A stretch of 64,000 nucleotides of DNA from the NCBI GenBank assembly GCA_035716025.1, contig DASTKH010000041.1, forward strand, positions 62,001 to 126,000, written 5' to 3'. Below, piece by piece: positions 24,510 through 34,155 of the stretch; the first letter of the stretch is position 1; every line of letters begins with the position of its first letter. The position numbers and the translations under genes are program-made. The stretch is from JADGHE01 sp035716025. Lineage in GTDB: Bacteria > Pseudomonadota > Alphaproteobacteria > Rhizobiales > Xanthobacteraceae. The notes beneath the pieces were generated by a model. That model saw nothing but the letters and a program-made list of their open reading frames with translations, ran no database searches and was not told where the DNA came from.

Positions 24510-25901
24510 ATGGTGTGGCGGCTCCGATTCCGGGGCGGGGCTGTCCTCGTGGGGGTCGCGGCCGCGCTCGTCCTCGGCTCGGCCGCCGCGCGCCCGCTCG
24601 TGACGCGCGAGGGCGTGCTGCCGCCAGGCACCGAGCTGTTCGAGGACGACACGCTGGAAGAGCCGACGGAGCTGTTCGTCTCCGAGCTTGCCGGCCGCGG
24701 CCGCTCCTACCGCCTCAATCTCGGCGACATCCTGTTTTCCTCGCCGGCGATCCTCGGCGGCCTTGCGCGCCGCGCCGGGATAAGCTGCAACACCTGCCAC
24801 CGCGAAGGAGCGGGCAACGCGCGCCTGTTCGTCCCCGGCCTGTCGAGCCGCCCCGGCACGTTCGACACCACCGGCCCCTCGTTCAACCCGAAGGCCGACA
24901 ACGGCCGCTTCGATCCCGTGCGCGTTCCAAGCTTGCGCGGGGCGCGCCGCCTCGCCCCTTACGGTCATGACGGGCGCTTTGGCTCGCTGCGTGCCTTCAT
25001 CCGCCATGTCGTCGTCGACGAATTCGCCGGTCCCGAGCCCTCGGACCAGGTTCTCGACGCACTCGTGACCTATGTCGAGGACATCGCCTTTCTCCCCAAC
25101 GCCAAACTTGCGCCCGACGGGCGGTTGACGGAAAGGGCTTCCGCGGCGGCCCGGCGCGGGGAAGCCGTGTTCCGCAGGCCGTTCCCGCACGATCCGTCCT
25201 TGAGTTGCGCAGCCTGTCATGATCCGGCGCAGGGCTTCGTCGACCACCGGCTTCACGACGTCGGCAGCGGCGGCCCGGTGAAGACCCAGACGCTGCGGAA
25301 CGCGAATTTCAACGCCCCTTACTTTCACGACGGCCGTTACGCGACTTACGCCGAGGTGATCGCGCATTTCGACCGGCACTACGACCTCGGTCTCGCTGAA
25401 GGCGACCGCGCGGACCTCCTCGCCTATCTCGAGGCCGTCGGCGATGCCGACAAACCGCTCACCCGCCGCACCGTGCGCAGCGAGCGCGACGCGCTTGGCC
25501 AACTCGCGCGCGTGTTCGACAAGGCGGTTGCCGAGCAGAACCGAGAGGTGATCGCCCTTGCGGTCGAGGCGATCGGCAATGAGTGGCGGGAGCTTGCGGA
25601 GAACTTTCCCGGCCCGAAGGATACGGCGCTCAAGGCTGGCGTCGCCGAGCGACTGCATGCGGCGGAGGCCGTGCGGGCAGTCGTTCTGAGCCTCCGACGT
25701 CTCGCTATGGCGGCCGACCGGGGCGAGTTTCCCGCCGCCGCCCGGGCGCTCGCGGACTACCGTCGGGAGGTTGCGGCGGCGTCCGGCAAGCTCCTGCGCG
25801 CTGCGCCGTTCTCGCTGTTCGATCCGGGGGCACGCAAGGCTCACCTCCGCGCGCTCGAGGCCCTCACGGCGCTCGGCGCGCCTGCGCCGCAGAAGCGCTG
25901 A
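24510..25901 (+). CDS. Di-heme cytochrome c peroxidase family protein (MauG-like)
   Basis: The predicted protein has 463 residues with an N-terminal signal or anchor (about residues 8-27). Two heme-binding motifs are present, CNTCH (93-97) and CAACH (233-237), plus two HDGR segments (YGHDGRF near 151 and YFHDGRY further on) of the bacterial di-heme peroxidase group. The last 130 residues, after AYLEAVGDADKP, are helical and not part of the usual peroxidase core. The start ATG abuts the stop of the imelysin-like gene. Together the pair suggests periplasmic oxidation linked to iron handling. Hydrogen peroxide reduction or oxidation of a partner protein are the alternatives. Confidence 0.83.
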   Translation: MVWRLRFRGGAVLVGVAAALVLGSAAARPLVTREGVLPPGTELFEDDTLEEPTELFVSELAGRGRSYRLNLGDILFSSPAILGGLARRAGISCNTCHREGAGNARLFVPGLSSRPGTFDTTGPSFNPKADNGRFDPVRVPSLRGARRLAPYGHDGRFGSLRAFIRHVVVDEFAGPEPSDQVLDALVTYVEDIAFLPNAKLAPDGRLTERASAAARRGEAVFRRPFPHDPSLSCAACHDPAQGFVDHRLHDVGSGGPVKTQTLRNANFNAPYFHDGRYATYAEVIAHFDRHYDLGLAEGDRADLLAYLEAVGDADKPLTRRTVRSERDALGQLARVFDKAVAEQNREVIALAVEAIGNEWRELAENFPGPKDTALKAGVAERLHAAEAVRAVVLSLRRLAMAADRGEFPAAARALADYRREVAAASGKLLRAAPFSLFDPGARKAHLRALEALTALGAPAPQKR

Positions 25902-25904
25902 GGG

Positions 25905-26879
25905 CTATTTCGGGCCGATCCCGTCCCGCACCTGCCGGAATCGCTGATAGAGCCCCGGCCAGTCCTCCTTGCGCGCGATCCCCACGATCCGCAGCAGCGT
26001 GCCGGTGCCGAACCGGAGCCATTGCACGGCAGTGAGCTCGGTCTCGGTCTTGGTGTCCTTCGCCTCGGCGAGCAGTTCGTGCCCCTGCTGGCCGGCGACG
26101 CGCAGCGGTTCGGAGCGGGTCAGCCGAATGTCTTTGAGGCCGGTCATCTCGCCGAAGAGCCGGCGCGCCAGCGCGTCCCGCTCGTGGGGCTGGGGTTGGA
26201 TTTGCGCCAGCGCGGGAGCGATGGAAACGAGAAGGAGCGGCTGGTCGGAGAGCCGGATGACGTCGCTCGGCCCGTCGGTCAACAGCGCCGCCGAACCGGG
26301 TTCGACCCGCACAATGCGGAAGCCCGCGAGGTCGTTCATGGCGAAGGGCAGGACCGAGAGCTGTTCCGCGACCGGCACCGCGTCCCGCACCGTGAGGGTC
26401 GCGAAGGCAGCACGGATGTCCGCATCGGACGCCACGTCCTTGACCTGTTCGGGGATGATCGCGGTCACCACCGCGGTAACGTTCTTGGCGTGCGCAACCA
26501 TGGTCCAACGCTGCACCGGGCCTTGCGGACCCGTCGGCCGTCCGTAGAGGATGAAGCCGCTGCCCCCGTCCTTGACCGTCACGTCCGTGCGGGTCACGGG
26601 CGTCTGCGCGTCCCTCTGCAGTTCCGCCGTGACCTGTTTCTCGATCGAATCGAAGACCTCCCCCGGCAGTTCGGCAATCAGAATCGAGGCGGCCTTCTCG
26701 TTGTGCCGGAAGCCGGGGATATTCTGGCCGGGCACGAAGCCCGGCGGGGGAACCATGCCGACGCGCAAGGCCGTCGGGAAGATCACCTCGGCCGCCCGCG
26801 CATGCGTGCCCCCGGCGCACAGCATCGCAACGATAAGCGCGGCGAAAGGGTAACCGCGAACAAGGCTGAGCCCGAACAT
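25905..26879 (-). CDS. Exported protein of unknown function
   Basis: The predicted protein has 324 residues. ATG 26879 has GGAAGG eight bases upstream and begins a good signal peptide (MFGLSLVRGYPFAALI, cleavage near ARA-AEV). A longer reading up to 26972 would add 31 residues without a signal. The mature part starts RVGMVPPPGFVPGQNIPGF and contains a QGPVQRWTMVAHAKNVTA segment and a C-terminal GTGTLLRIVGIARKEDWPG; it has no cysteine. I do not recognise the family and assign no function. It converges on the peroxidase gene with three bases between the stops. Confidence 0.7.
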   Translation of the reverse strand: MFGLSLVRGYPFAALIVAMLCAGGTHARAAEVIFPTALRVGMVPPPGFVPGQNIPGFRHNEKAASILIAELPGEVFDSIEKQVTAELQRDAQTPVTRTDVTVKDGGSGFILYGRPTGPQGPVQRWTMVAHAKNVTAVVTAIIPEQVKDVASDADIRAAFATLTVRDAVPVAEQLSVLPFAMNDLAGFRIVRVEPGSAALLTDGPSDVIRLSDQPLLLVSIAPALAQIQPQPHERDALARRLFGEMTGLKDIRLTRSEPLRVAGQQGHELLAEAKDTKTETELTAVQWLRFGTGTLLRIVGIARKEDWPGLYQRFRQVRDGIGPK

Positions 26880-27037
26880 TCCGACGACCTTCCGAATGGG
26901 GTTCCGCAAACCGATCTCTATAAGCGCGTTCGTCCGTTTAGGCACGAACCGGGGAGAAAGCGGGGCGAACATTGCGCCGCGGGGTTGCGGCCGTCACGGC
27001 GATACGGTCATAAGGGTGAATTCGTCCGGTCCCCTGC

Positions 27038-27066
27038 CTTGCGGGCAAAATCGCCTCCCCCTATAT
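27038..27066 (+). promoter_or_regulatory. RpoH-like heat-shock promoter candidate for dnaK
   Basis: CTTG (27038-27041), an 18-base gap and CCTATAT (27060-27066) match the alphaproteobacterial RpoH pattern CTTG-N17-CYTATNT closely apart from one extra spacer base. The preceding C-rich run (27057-27061) also fits the E. coli-type CCCC before the -10. It lies 148 bases before the dnaK start in a 334-base divergent gap with the unknown exported protein gene. No CIRCE element is visible. Confidence 0.6.
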
Positions 27067-27213
27067 GGCGGACGAAGCCGCTTCGGCGGCCACGCAAATC
27101 GAATGGGGGCCGAACGGGGCGGTCGGCGGGAGCACTCCGACCTGCTACGACCTCACCGATCCGGGCGCTCTCAGGCCCGGGGCGGCCTGCCGCAACGAAA
27201 GAGGACGTAACCT

Positions 27214-29121
<1,908 letters not shown>

Positions 29122-29165
29122 ACGGCCGGCAGGCGGTCGTATGTCAAGCGCGCATCACAATGTCG

Positions 29166-29186
29166 CCCCCGGGCTTCGCCCGGGGG
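29166..29186 (+). terminator. Perfect hairpin between dnaK and dnaJ
   Basis: CCCCCGGGC (29166-29174) pairs perfectly with GCCCGGGGG (29178-29186) across TTC. A short pyrimidine run with TCTTT follows at 29187-29195. It sits in the 136-base gap between dnaK and dnaJ and could be a partial terminator or an mRNA processing and stability element that keeps dnaJ below dnaK. Confidence 0.5.
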
Positions 29187-29257
29187 TCCCTCTTTGTGGC
29201 GAAGCATGGGCGGCCGGACCTTTTCCGGCCAGGACAGCGGTGTGAACGGGGCGCCGC

Positions 29258-30391
29258 ATGGCCAAACGCTGCTATTACGAAACGCTCGGGGTCTCCCGCT
29301 CGGCCACGGACGCCGAGCTCAAGAGTGCCTTCCGCAAACTCGCCATGAAGTTCCATCCGGACCGCAATCCGGGGGACAAGGAGTGCGAGCAAAAGTTCAA
29401 GGAAATCAACGAGGCCTATGACGTCCTGAAGGACGAGCAGAAGCGCGCGGCCTATGACCGTTTCGGCCATGCGGCCTTCGAGCACGGGAACGGGGCAAGC
29501 GCGCATTCCGGTTTCGGAGCCGATTTCGGCGCCACATTCGCGGACATTTTCGAGGGCGTCTTCGGCATGGGAGCCCGCGGCCGCGGCTCCGGCCGCGAGC
29601 GCGGGGCGGACCTGCGCTACAATCTCGAAATCACCCTCGAGGAGGCCTTTGCGGGCAAGACGGCGCAGATCCGCATTCCCACCGCCGTCGTTTGCGAGGC
29701 CTGCTCGGGCACCGGCGCAAAGCCGGGCAGCAAGCCGAAAACTTGCGCGACCTGCGGCGGCATCGGGCGGCTGCGCCAGCAGCAGGGTTTCTTCACCCTG
29801 GAGCGCACCTGCCCGGCCTGCCAGGGCCGCGGCGAGGTGATCGACAATCCGTGCGGAAATTGCGGCGGAGCGGGGCGGGTGACGCGCGAGCGCACGCTGT
29901 CGGTCAACATTCCCCCGGGTGTCGAGGATGGCACGCGCATTCGCCTCGCGGGCGAGGGTGAGGCCGGCCTGCGGGGCGGCGCGCCGGGCGATCTCTACAT
30001 TTTCCTGTCGATCGAGCCGCATCCGTTCTTCCAGCGCGACGGCGCCGACCTGCACTGCCGGGTGCCGATCTCCATGGTGACGGCCGCGCTCGGCGGCACC
30101 TTCGAGGTGCCCACAATTGACGGCAGCAAGACGCGCGTGAAAATCCCCGAGGGCACCCAGTCCGGGCGGCGATTGCGCTTGCAGGGGCGCGGAATGCCGG
30201 TGCTGCGCTCGAAGCAGACCGGCGACATGTATGTCCAGGTTATCGTCGAAACGCCGCAAAACCTGACGAAGAAACAGAAGGAACTGCTCGCCGAGTTCGA
30301 GAAATTGTCGTCTGAGAACACGCACCCCGAATCCACCGGTTTCTTCGCAAAGGTGAAGGATTTCTTCGACGGACTCGGCGGTTCCCCCTGA
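29258..30391 (+). CDS. dnaJ: Molecular chaperone DnaJ (Hsp40)
   Basis: The predicted protein has 377 residues in the full type I layout: J domain with HPD (HPDRNPGD, about 33-40), a Gly/Phe-rich linker (GFGADFGATFADIFEGVFG), four CxxCxGxG zinc repeats (CEACSGTG, CATCGGIG, CPACQGRG, CGNCGGAG) and the C-terminal substrate domains, ending in a FFDGLGG tail. It stimulates the DnaK ATPase. No CIRCE or separate heat-shock promoter is obvious directly upstream, only a hairpin. Confidence 0.97.
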   Translation: MAKRCYYETLGVSRSATDAELKSAFRKLAMKFHPDRNPGDKECEQKFKEINEAYDVLKDEQKRAAYDRFGHAAFEHGNGASAHSGFGADFGATFADIFEGVFGMGARGRGSGRERGADLRYNLEITLEEAFAGKTAQIRIPTAVVCEACSGTGAKPGSKPKTCATCGGIGRLRQQQGFFTLERTCPACQGRGEVIDNPCGNCGGAGRVTRERTLSVNIPPGVEDGTRIRLAGEGEAGLRGGAPGDLYIFLSIEPHPFFQRDGADLHCRVPISMVTAALGGTFEVPTIDGSKTRVKIPEGTQSGRRLRLQGRGMPVLRSKQTGDMYVQVIVETPQNLTKKQKELLAEFEKLSSENTHPESTGFFAKVKDFFDGLGGSP

Positions 30392-30487
30392 GCGGCCGCA
30401 CCTTGAAACACGGAGAATGGCGTTGTCTTGCGCCTTTGAAAAATCGGTGCCTCCCGCCGCGACGGCGCCCAAAGCACCTTGACCCTC

Positions 30488-31138
30488 ATGCGCCAGCCCG
30501 CTACCCGTGAACCGAAGGCCGCTCTCACCGACACCGCAATGCCCACCCAGTCGCTGCATCGTCCCCAACGAACGCTTCGCTTCGACGACGAGGTTCGGTT
30601 CATCCGTTCGTGGCTTGAGAAGCCACTCGTCATGGGCGCGGTCACGCCTTCCGGCCGGGTGCTCGCGCGCGCGATGGCCCGTTACGTCGACCCCGACATG
30701 CCGGGGCCGGTGGTGGAGCTCGGGCCCGGCACGGGGCCGGTCACCGAGGCTTTGATCGAGCACGGCGTCGCGCCGGAGCGTCTCACCCTCGTCGAATTCA
30801 ATCCCACCTTCTGTCAATTGCTGCGGCAGCGCTTCCCCAAGGCGACCGTTATCCAGGGCGACGCCTACAACGCCTCGCGCATTCTGGCGGCGCTTGCGCA
30901 CAATCCGGCCGCGGCCTTTGTCTCCGGCTTGCCGCTGTTCACGAAGCCGCTCAAGATGCGGCTGCGCATGTTCCGCGACTGCCTGGCGCTCATGCGGCCC
31001 GGCGCGCCTTTCGTGCAGTTCACTTACGCCGTCGTCCCGCCCATCCCGAAATCGGTGGCCGGTGTTCGTGTCGAGGCGTCCGAGCGCATCTGGATGAACC
31101 TGCCGCCGGCCCGCATATGGGTCTACCACAAGCGTTGA
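30488..31138 (+). CDS. pmtA: PmtA-type phospholipid N-methyltransferase
   Basis: The predicted protein has 216 residues. The core is a class I S-adenosylmethionine methyltransferase: VVELGPGTGPVTEALIE (about 76-92) is the cofactor loop, TLVEFNPTFCQLLRQRFP follows, and AAAFVSGLPLFTKPLKMRL resembles the SGLPL block of PmtA. PmtA methylates phosphatidylethanolamine, leading to phosphatidylcholine. The dnaJ-pmtA-pyrF order is common in Bradyrhizobium-like genomes, which supports the call. ATG 30488 is chosen; TTG 30479 is an alternative. Confidence 0.82.
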   Translation: MRQPATREPKAALTDTAMPTQSLHRPQRTLRFDDEVRFIRSWLEKPLVMGAVTPSGRVLARAMARYVDPDMPGPVVELGPGTGPVTEALIEHGVAPERLTLVEFNPTFCQLLRQRFPKATVIQGDAYNASRILAALAHNPAAAFVSGLPLFTKPLKMRLRMFRDCLALMRPGAPFVQFTYAVVPPIPKSVAGVRVEASERIWMNLPPARIWVYHKR

Positions 31139-31247
31139 AGGCGCGTTTCGCGCGAAGGCCTGCGGTGCCGTTCGTCGGGCGGCGAGTCCGGGGCCGCTGC
31201 GCGGGCGTCGGCCGGGCGATGGAACCGACGGCCGAGAAGGACCCGGG

Positions 31248-31949
31248 ATGACGCTTGCCCCCCGCGACCGGCTCATCGTGGCGCTCGATCTGCCGACGGT
31301 CGCCGAGGCGGCGGCGCTCGTCGAGCGCGTCGGCGACGCCGCAAATTTTTACAAGATCGGCTATCAGCTCGCCTTCGCGGGCGGTCTGTCGCTTGCGCAG
31401 GACCTTGCGCGCGCCGGCAAGCAAGTCTTCCTCGATCTCAAGCTGCACGACATCGGCAACACGGTCGGCCGCGGCGTGGAGAGCGTGGCAAGGCTCGGCG
31501 CGACCTTTCTCACGGTGCACGCCTATCCGCAGACCATGCGGGCGGCCGTCGCCGCGAAGGAGGGATCGGATTTGCGCATCCTCGCCGTCACCGTGCTCAC
31601 CTCCTACGACGATGCCGATCTGGCCGAGGCCGGCTACCAGATGAGCGTCGAAGATCTGGTGGCCGAACGGGCGCAACAGGCGCAGGCGATCGGCGTGGAC
31701 GGGCTCGTCTGCGCGCCGGAGGAGGCGGGTCCGCTCCGGTTGATGGTCGGCCCGAATATGGCGCTCGTCACGCCGGGCATTCGGCCCGCCGGCGTCGCCT
31801 TGAACGACCAGAAGCGGGTGACGACCCCGCGCCGCGCCATTGAGGCGGGAGCCGACTATCTCGTGGTCGGCCGCCCCATCGTGCAAAGCAACGATCCGCG
31901 TCGAGCCGCCGAGGCGATCGTTGCCGAGATTGCCGCTGTTGTACCTTGA
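31248..31949 (+). CDS. pyrF: Orotidine 5'-phosphate decarboxylase
   Basis: The predicted protein has 233 residues. RLIVALDLPTVAEA (5-18), the catalytic FLDLKLHDIGNTVGRGV (Asp-Lys-x-x-Asp tetrad) and VTPGIRPAGVALNDQKR with a final AGADYLVVGRPI phosphate-binding segment identify it. It converts orotidine monophosphate to UMP, the last pyrimidine step. It is preceded by a GGGATG context (GACCCGGGATG) and followed by dapB after a 133-base gap. Confidence 0.97.
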   Translation: MTLAPRDRLIVALDLPTVAEAAALVERVGDAANFYKIGYQLAFAGGLSLAQDLARAGKQVFLDLKLHDIGNTVGRGVESVARLGATFLTVHAYPQTMRAAVAAKEGSDLRILAVTVLTSYDDADLAEAGYQMSVEDLVAERAQQAQAIGVDGLVCAPEEAGPLRLMVGPNMALVTPGIRPAGVALNDQKRVTTPRRAIEAGADYLVVGRPIVQSNDPRRAAEAIVAEIAAVVP

Positions 31950-32082
31950 AGTCGTCGGACCCGCGCAGCAGGCGCTTTGGCGCGTTGGGGAGGAAGGCGC
32001 CGGGGCCGCCCCGCGGCGCCGCTGACAAACCTCGACCCGAAGCGCTAGATTGCCGCAGAACGTCGTCTTGGAGACGCATGTT

Positions 32083-32889
32083 ATGGCCGAGGTGAGACTG
32101 GTGATCGCCGGCGCCGGGGGGCGCATGGGACGCACGCTCGTCAAGGCCGCGTCCGAAACGGGCGGGTTCGAGCTGGTCGGGGCCCTGGAAGGGCCTGATT
32201 CACCCTTCCTCGGCAAGGATGTGGGCGTGCTCGCCGGCCTGCCGGCGATCGGGGTCACGGTTGCGCGCGATCCCGCGCCGCTGCTCGCCAAGGCCGACGC
32301 GATTGTCGACTTCACGGCGCCGCAAGCGACTGTGGCGCTCGCCGCCCTCGCGGCCGAGGCGGGTTGTGCGCATGTGATCGGCACGACGGGGCTCGAGCGC
32401 GAGGACGAGGCGCGCATCCGCGAGGCTGCGCGGCGGATCGCGATCGTCAAGTCCGGCAATATGAGCGTCGGCGTCAACCTGCTGGCGGGTCTCGTGAAGC
32501 GGGTCGCTGCGGCGCTCGGTCCGGATTTCGATATCGAGATCCTGGAAATGCATCACAACAAGAAGGTCGATGCGCCTTCCGGCACGGCGCTCTTGCTCGG
32601 CCGCGCGGCGGCGGAAGGACGCAACCTCGATCTCGAAGGCCATTCCGCGCGCGGACGCGACGGCATCACCGGCCCGCGGCGCAAAGGCGACATCGGCTTT
32701 GCCTCGCTGCGGGGGGGCACGGTGGTGGGCGAACATCACGTGATCTTCGCCGGGCCGGCCGAACGCATCGAACTCGTCCATCGCGCCGAAGACCGCATGC
32801 TGTTCGCGCACGGCGCCTTGCGCGCGGCGCTGTGGACGCGCGGCAGGGCGCCGGGCCTTTATTCGATGACCGACGTTCTTGAATTGTGA
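32083..32889 (+). CDS. dapB: 4-hydroxy-tetrahydrodipicolinate reductase
   Basis: The predicted protein has 268 residues. It has the NAD(P) loop VIAGAGGRMGRTLVKA (6-21), VDFTAPQATVALAAL, the signature EILEMHHNKKVDAPSGTA with the catalytic histidine pair, and ELVHRAEDRMLFAHGALRAALW. It acts in lysine and diaminopimelate synthesis. ATG 32083 has GGAG nine bases upstream; a longer reading from 32050 lacks support. It lies 12 bases before gpmA in the same direction. Confidence 0.97.
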   Translation: MAEVRLVIAGAGGRMGRTLVKAASETGGFELVGALEGPDSPFLGKDVGVLAGLPAIGVTVARDPAPLLAKADAIVDFTAPQATVALAALAAEAGCAHVIGTTGLEREDEARIREAARRIAIVKSGNMSVGVNLLAGLVKRVAAALGPDFDIEILEMHHNKKVDAPSGTALLLGRAAAEGRNLDLEGHSARGRDGITGPRRKGDIGFASLRGGTVVGEHHVIFAGPAERIELVHRAEDRMLFAHGALRAALWTRGRAPGLYSMTDVLEL

Positions 32890-32901
32890 AAGGAACCAGG
32901 A

Positions 32902-33522
32902 ATGGATCGCCTGCTCGTGCTCGTGCGCCACGGCGAAAGCGAGTGGAACAAGAAGAATCTGTTCACCGGCTGGCGCGATGTCGACCTCACCGAGACCGGC
33001 ATCGAGGAGGCGCGGACGGCGGGCCGCAAGCTCAAGGCGCAAGGCCTCAAATTTGATGTCGCGTTCACCTCGGCGCTCAAGCGCGCGCAGCGCACGCTCG
33101 ACATCATCCTCGACGAGCTCGGACAAGCCGGGCTGCCGACACTGCGCGATCAGGCGCTCAACGAGCGCGACTACGGCGATCTTTCCGGCCTCAACAAGGA
33201 CGACGCGCGCAAGAAATGGGGCGAGGAGCAGGTGCATATCTGGCGCCGGTCCTATGACGTGGCGCCCCCCGGCGGGGAAAGCCTCAAGGACACCGCCGCC
33301 CGCGTCCTGCCCTACTACATCCAGGAAATCCTGCCGCGCGTGCTGCGCGGCGAACGCACGCTCGTGGCCGCGCACGGCAATTCGCTGCGCGCGCTCGTGA
33401 TGGTGCTGGAGCGCCTGTCGCCGCAAGGCATCGTCAAGCGCGAGATCGCCACCGGCGTGCCGATTATCTACCGGCTGAGCGCGGACTCCACGGTCACCGA
33501 CAAGCTCGACCTTGCGGCCTAG
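32902..33522 (+). CDS. gpmA: 2,3-bisphosphoglycerate-dependent phosphoglycerate mutase
   Basis: The predicted protein has 206 residues. LVLVRHGESEWNKKNLFTGW (5-24) carries the phosphohistidine, and ALNERDYGDLSGLNKDDARK, WRRSYDVAPPGGESLKDTAAR and AHGNSLRALVMVLERLS complete the family pattern. It interconverts 2- and 3-phosphoglycerate in glycolysis and gluconeogenesis. At 206 residues it is the shorter form usual in alphaproteobacteria. AAAGGAACCAGGA lies before the start. Confidence 0.96.
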   Translation: MDRLLVLVRHGESEWNKKNLFTGWRDVDLTETGIEEARTAGRKLKAQGLKFDVAFTSALKRAQRTLDIILDELGQAGLPTLRDQALNERDYGDLSGLNKDDARKKWGEEQVHIWRRSYDVAPPGGESLKDTAARVLPYYIQEILPRVLRGERTLVAAHGNSLRALVMVLERLSPQGIVKREIATGVPIIYRLSADSTVTDKLDLAA

Positions 33523-33541
33523 GCTCCTACGAGCCGCGCGT

Positions 33542-33571
33542 TCACCCCTCCCCGCACGCGGGGAAAGGTGA
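33542..33571. repeat. REP-like composite palindrome after gpmA
   Basis: TCACC-CCT-CCCCGC-AC-GCGGGG-AAA-GGTGA forms a long imperfect hairpin (outer arms 33542-33546 and 33567-33571, inner arms 33550-33555 and 33558-33563). It lies between the convergent gpmA and low-complexity protein genes and shares the CCCCGC / GCGGGG core with the element at 23385-23398, so both are probably one family of intergenic repeats that may also stop transcription. Confidence 0.55.
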
Positions 33572-33661
33572 GCGCCTTGCCGGACTGGAGCCGGCTTCTC
33601 TGGGCTTGCGGGGATACGAGAAGCGGACCTTGTGTGCGGCCGAGAACGCCTTCGCGGCCAG

Positions 33662-34003
33662 CTAGCGAGGCGTTACCGGCGTTTCGGGGTTCGCCCGCGG
33701 GTCCGACAAAGGCTGGCCCGGGCTCGTGCCTTGGCCCATCGAGCCGCCGCCGCCCGACCCCGTTTCCGAGCCGCCCGGCGAGACGCCGGTATTGGGCGCG
33801 CCCTGCATGGAACCGGTATTGCCGCGCATGTCCATGCCCCGCATGTCCCGGTCCCTTTCCATGGGGCTGCCGGATTTCGTGCTGGGATTTTCCGCGCTGC
33901 TGTCCGGCCGCGTGCCGCCTTGGCCCTGCGCCAACGCGGGTGCGGCCAAGAGCCCCAACGCAATCGCCGCCGCGCCGAATTCCTTCCAAACCTCACGCCT
34001 CAT
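33662..34003 (-). CDS. Low-complexity Met/Gly/Ser/Pro-rich exported protein
   Basis: The predicted protein has 113 residues. ATG 34003 has AGGAGG six bases upstream, which makes the gene credible. Residues 1-25 are a signal peptide (EFGAAAIALGLLAAPALA, then QGQ). The mature part is disordered-looking: a DRDMRGMDMRGN stretch with regularly spaced methionines and arginines, followed by glycine, serine and proline runs (SGGGGSMGQGTSPGQP). There is no cysteine. I do not recognise a family. A methionine-rich metal-binding role, cell-surface spacer or simple filler are all possible. Confidence 0.6.
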   Translation of the reverse strand: MRREVWKEFGAAAIALGLLAAPALAQGQGGTRPDSSAENPSTKSGSPMERDRDMRGMDMRGNTGSMQGAPNTGVSPGGSETGSGGGGSMGQGTSPGQPLSDPRANPETPVTPR

Positions 34004-34155
34004 CGATGGCCTCCTCAACGGGTTGTCCTCCCTCTCGGGGACAAACCCGCCGGTATCCGGATCGTTCCTTTGCCGGACCGCTGACGGGCCGATCGCCATG
34101 CGCACGTTTCGGTCTCTGCCCGAGGTGGCGCGCGCGGGAAGAGGCGTTTTCCTCT

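Noticed and set aside
23631..25844. A minus-strand open frame opposite the imelysin and peroxidase genes
   Set aside because: Its translation has no recognisable family, is very basic, and the plus strand has signal peptides and heme motifs in the proper frame.
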